A program made the translations under genes and the position numbers. From Deltaproteobacteria bacterium (GTDB lineage Bacteria; Desulfobacterota; Desulfobacteria; Desulfobacterales; UBA11574), in contig JAFDCA010000652.1 in the NCBI GenBank assembly GCA_019313025.1, positions 1-6,451 on the forward strand: a DNA stretch of 6,451 bases, written 5' to 3'. Shown here in pieces: positions 4,476 to 6,451 of the stretch (position 1 is the first letter of the stretch; each line of letters begins with the position of its first letter). The notes under the pieces were generated by a model that ran no database searches, had not been told where the DNA came from, and was given only the letters and a program-made list of their open reading frames with translations.

Positions 4476-6128
4476 ATGAAATTTAATAACTTTCTGGCAG
4501 ATGCTTATTTTGGCCATTTGAACGAAGACACATTTTATGAATTCAAAGAATCTAAATACGATAACCGTACGCACGATTTTATTGAACACTACATTGAAAT
4601 CAGTCAACAATACCCGCCCCGGCAACTGGAAGTCGACGGCCGTGTAAGTGCGGAACTGTTGGAAAAGTTGAAAACCATCGGTTTTTTCGGTCTAAATATC
4701 CCTTCAGCCTATGGCGGTGCTGGATTGAGCCTGCGCAATTATCTGAAGGTCGTGGAGGTGGTCGCCACCGAAAGTTTGGCCTTGGGATTTACATCTCTGG
4801 CCCATCTTTCCATCGGAGTGAAAGGGATCGTACTGTTCGGAAACAAGCAGCAAAAGCAATATTATCTGCCCAAGGCGGCTTCTGGAGAAATGATTTTCTC
4901 TTATGCCCTGACCGAACCGAAACGCGGATCTGATGCCAAACACATCGAAACCACGGCCACGCTGTCCGATGACGGCAATTACTATATGCTTAATGGCAGC
5001 AAAGCATATATCACCAATGCCAATTACGCCCGGGCCATGACCGTTTTTGCCCAAATGGATCCCCAGCGACCCGGTTTTATGGGCGCTTTTATCGTTGAAA
5101 CCGGATGGGAGGGGGTCAAGATCGGAAAAGACATTCCAAAGATGGGGTTAAAAGCCAGTTCTACGGCTGCCGTTCATTTTAAGGATGTCCGCGTTCCCAA
5201 AGAAAATTTACTGGGCAAACCCGGAGACGGCTTTAAAATCGCCATGACCATTCTTAACTACGGACGATTGGCACTGGGGGCCTCGTCGGTCGGAATTCTC
5301 AACCAGGCGGTGGAAGATATGCTCAAACGTTCCAAGAACCGAATCCAGTTCGGCCAACCCATTCAGAATTATGAACTGACTCAGGAAAAAATCGTGACAG
5401 CTCGAGTGAATGCTTCAGTGGTCTCGACGATTACGGCATTTACGGCAGCCATGCTTGAAAAAAACCCTTTAGCACCGGTGGCCATTGAGAGCTCGCATTG
5501 TAAGCTGTTCGGTACCACCAGGGCATGGAACTCGCTTTACGATGCCCTTCAGGTGGCCGGTGGATCCGGCTATTTGAGTACCCAGCCTTATGAAATGCGT
5601 ATGCGTGATTTTCGGGTCACCACCATCTTTGAAGGGACCACAGAAATTCATTCCATTTATCCGGCGTTGTTTGTTATTCGAGCCCTGACCAAACAAATTC
5701 AAAAAGCATATCCCGGTAAAATATCACAGTTTCGTCAACTATTGAAAATGCTTTTCCGCCGGAGTTCTTGGAAAATGAAATTCAAACACCATCGTTTGAA
5801 CCATGCTGTACGGCTGGCAAAATCCCTTTCACGACGCATTCGTTTTTTGATGGTTGTCGAACTTATGATTTATGGTCGCAACGTCACGGAAAAGCAATTT
5901 TTCCTTCGCCGAATCACTTTTTTAAGCGTTTACCTCTATGGCCTTTTGGCCTTAACAGCACGCCTTTCATCGGACCAGAAAGATGGGAGCGATTTATCGG
6001 AAAACATGGATATTCTAGCCTATTTCATGGAAGAGGCCCGTTCCTATCAACGACATAACGGTAGTATCCGTGCTTCCTGCATGGAACGCTTGCACAAACG
6101 CGTTTTTCGACATCTGAGGTCGACATGA
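4476..6128 (+). CDS. Acyl-CoA dehydrogenase, VLCAD/ACAD9-like with C-terminal extension
   Basis: This 550-residue FAD enzyme oxidises acyl-CoA to trans-2-enoyl-CoA, the first step of beta-oxidation, passing electrons to electron-transfer flavoprotein. An N-terminal helical domain (about 30-140, with GLNIPSAYGGAGLS at 72-85) is followed by the beta domain. That domain holds the flavin-contact signature YALTEPKRGSD (143-153), then LNGSKAYITNA (172-182) and KMGLKASSTA (222-231). The C-terminal helical domain has QFGQPIQNYELTQ (291-303), AGGSGYL (361-367) and IFEGTTEI (384-391), in which Glu386 is the catalytic base. Residues beyond about 400 add some 150, against roughly 380 for medium- and short-chain enzymes. 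This tail is Arg/Lys-rich, with a hydrophobic stretch at 480-496, like the membrane-associating tail of VLCAD/ACAD9. Long-chain preference is inferred from that architecture. The gene stands alone, without ETF or thiolase partners nearby. Confidence 0.92.
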   Translation: MKFNNFLADAYFGHLNEDTFYEFKESKYDNRTHDFIEHYIEISQQYPPRQLEVDGRVSAELLEKLKTIGFFGLNIPSAYGGAGLSLRNYLKVVEVVATESLALGFTSLAHLSIGVKGIVLFGNKQQKQYYLPKAASGEMIFSYALTEPKRGSDAKHIETTATLSDDGNYYMLNGSKAYITNANYARAMTVFAQMDPQRPGFMGAFIVETGWEGVKIGKDIPKMGLKASSTAAVHFKDVRVPKENLLGKPGDGFKIAMTILNYGRLALGASSVGILNQAVEDMLKRSKNRIQFGQPIQNYELTQEKIVTARVNASVVSTITAFTAAMLEKNPLAPVAIESSHCKLFGTTRAWNSLYDALQVAGGSGYLSTQPYEMRMRDFRVTTIFEGTTEIHSIYPALFVIRALTKQIQKAYPGKISQFRQLLKMLFRRSSWKMKFKHHRLNHAVRLAKSLSRRIRFLMVVELMIYGRNVTEKQFFLRRITFLSVYLYGLLALTARLSSDQKDGSDLSENMDILAYFMEEARSYQRHNGSIRASCMERLHKRVFRHLRST

Positions 6129-6167
6129 AATTTCTCCGGTTCCACGAACGGACGTTTCAGGTCATAC

Positions 6168-6311
6168 TCACTTTTTAATCATAACTAAAAAAAAAAAAAA
6201 AAATATGTTCCGATTGAATGAATAACGGTCACGATTTACCGTAAGCCATCGGATGATTTCGTTGAGGTCGGGAAGCTGTCTGAGCAAATTAGAGCGCGTT
6301 AAAGAGAACAT
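6168..6311 (-). pseudogene. Possible truncated reading frame, left arm of the inverted repeat
   Basis: Reading leftward from an ATG at 6311 gives a 47-residue frame that starts MFSLTR and contains LPDLNEIIRWL (residues 13-23). It runs into the 17-T tract, giving a short Phe run (37-41), and stops at 6168. Its first 22 codons match the rightward frame from 6379. No good ribosome binding site precedes the ATG, only GAAG directly against it. It may be the remnant of a gene whose 3' part was lost at the homopolymer, or an accidental frame in repeat DNA. I do not recognise the peptide. Confidence 0.22.
6187..6203. repeat. Homopolymer run of 17 A
   Basis: Seventeen consecutive A lie 58 bases after the dehydrogenase stop codon. 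Tracts of this length are prone to slippage in replication and to sequencing error. On the minus strand the tract is T17 and falls within the short frame from 6311. Confidence 0.95.
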
Positions 6312-6441
6312 CTTCGAAGTATTTCAAATTAAAAAAATAAAATCAAACTACTGAACGATATTCTAAAAAGCCATGGACATGTTCTCTTTTACGCGCTTTT
6401 GTTTGCGAGTTCTTGCAGATCTCAACGAAATTATCCGGCGG
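6246..6441. repeat. Large imperfect inverted repeat (arms 6246-6311 and 6379-6441)
   Basis: The two arms are inverted copies of each other, about 70 percent identical by eye. The best-matched parts are the inner ends, ATGTTCTCTTTT..ACGCGC, and the outer block CTCAACGAAAT.ATCCG. The only gap is three bases. The centre (6312-6378) is AT-rich and unrelated between the two sides. The arms could be the ends of a small mobile element, a long hairpin-forming repeat, or the 5' ends of two divergent related genes. The right arm may continue beyond the window. Confidence 0.7.
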
Positions 6442-6451
6442 ATGAAACGGA
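6379..6451 (+). CDS. Possible start of a divergent gene, running off the window
   Basis: A frame opens at ATG 6379 (an in-frame ATG also lies at 6373) and is still open at the window edge. Its peptide begins MFSFTR and contains LADLNEIIRRMKR (residues 12-24). It shares 15 of 21 aligned residues with the leftward frame from 6311, counted by hand. No clear Shine-Dalgarno sequence precedes it; only AAAAAG lies upstream. I do not recognise the family, and 24 codons are too few to decide whether it is translated. Confidence 0.25.
   Translation, partial: MFSFTRFCLRVLADLNEIIRRMKR

Larger units (their letters stand above)
6129..6451. other. Right-edge region without a confident gene
   Basis: This stretch holds no complete gene I can support. 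Just after the dehydrogenase stop there is an imperfect stem, CCGGTTC (6136-6142) with GAACGG (6146-6151), containing one bulged base. The nearest T-run is about 20 bases further on, so it is a poor terminator. The region then contains a run of 17 A and a large imperfect inverted repeat, both listed separately. Composition between the arms is very AT-rich. Confidence 0.6.

Noticed and set aside
5673..6128. Possible frameshift in the acyl-CoA dehydrogenase tail, given a competing + frame at 5768-6058
   Set aside because: The main frame stays open with a basic, helical tail like that of VLCAD relatives. The competing frame has no family features or ribosome binding site.
6126..6176. Intrinsic terminator after the acyl-CoA dehydrogenase
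   Set aside because: The stem has a bulge and only about six pairs, and the T-run at 6172-6176 is about 20 bases away from it.
1..6451. CRISPR array, tRNA or rRNA gene, integrase or complete insertion sequence
   Set aside because: No regularly spaced repeats, tRNA-like folds, rRNA segments or transposase/integrase motifs were visible.

Overview
This 6.45 kb window looks like chromosomal DNA from an anaerobic Gram-negative bacterium. It is moderately AT-rich, has strong AGGAGG-type ribosome binding sites, and carries a signal-peptide-bearing periplasmic protein. The gene set is a ZraP-type periplasmic metal/stress protein, a rubrerythrin-like diiron protein, a CPA2 antiporter and a very-long-chain-type acyl-CoA dehydrogenase. 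This would fit a sulfate reducer of the Desulfobacterales (Desulfobacterota), but the placement is an inference from gene content and style; there is no marker gene to prove it.

Layout, left to right, all confident genes on the + strand. (1) 37-732: a self-contained unit with a near-consensus sigma-54 promoter, a strong ribosome binding site, a ZraP/CpxP/Spy-family gene and an intrinsic terminator. (2) 733-1666: a 193-base spacer with only weak signals, then a 246-residue protein I do not recognise. (3) 1663-2766: a good sigma-70-type promoter overlapping the previous stop codon, a ferritin-like diiron protein, a small alpha/beta protein of unknown function, and a clear intrinsic terminator. 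This looks like a two-gene operon. (4) 2767-4211: a regulatory spacer with a dyad and a TTGACA box, then a monocistronic CPA2 Na+(K+)/H+ antiporter with the Asp-Asp motif. (5) 4212-6128: a spacer with an 11-base direct repeat, then a 550-residue acyl-CoA dehydrogenase with a basic C-terminal extension. (6) 6129-6451: no confident complete gene. It holds a run of 17 A and an imperfect inverted repeat with arms of about 65 bases. Read outward from the centre, the two arms encode similar peptides that both begin at an ATG.

The genes do not form one pathway. The left half reads as envelope metal/stress response (ZraP-like) and oxidative or iron protection (diiron protein). The right half covers ion/pH homeostasis and fatty-acid beta-oxidation. 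The most informative signals outside the genes are the sigma-54 promoter in front of the ZraP-like gene, which matches how zraP is controlled in enterobacteria, and the divergent paired-arm structure at the right edge. I found no CRISPR array, RNA gene, complete insertion sequence or recognisable defence system.
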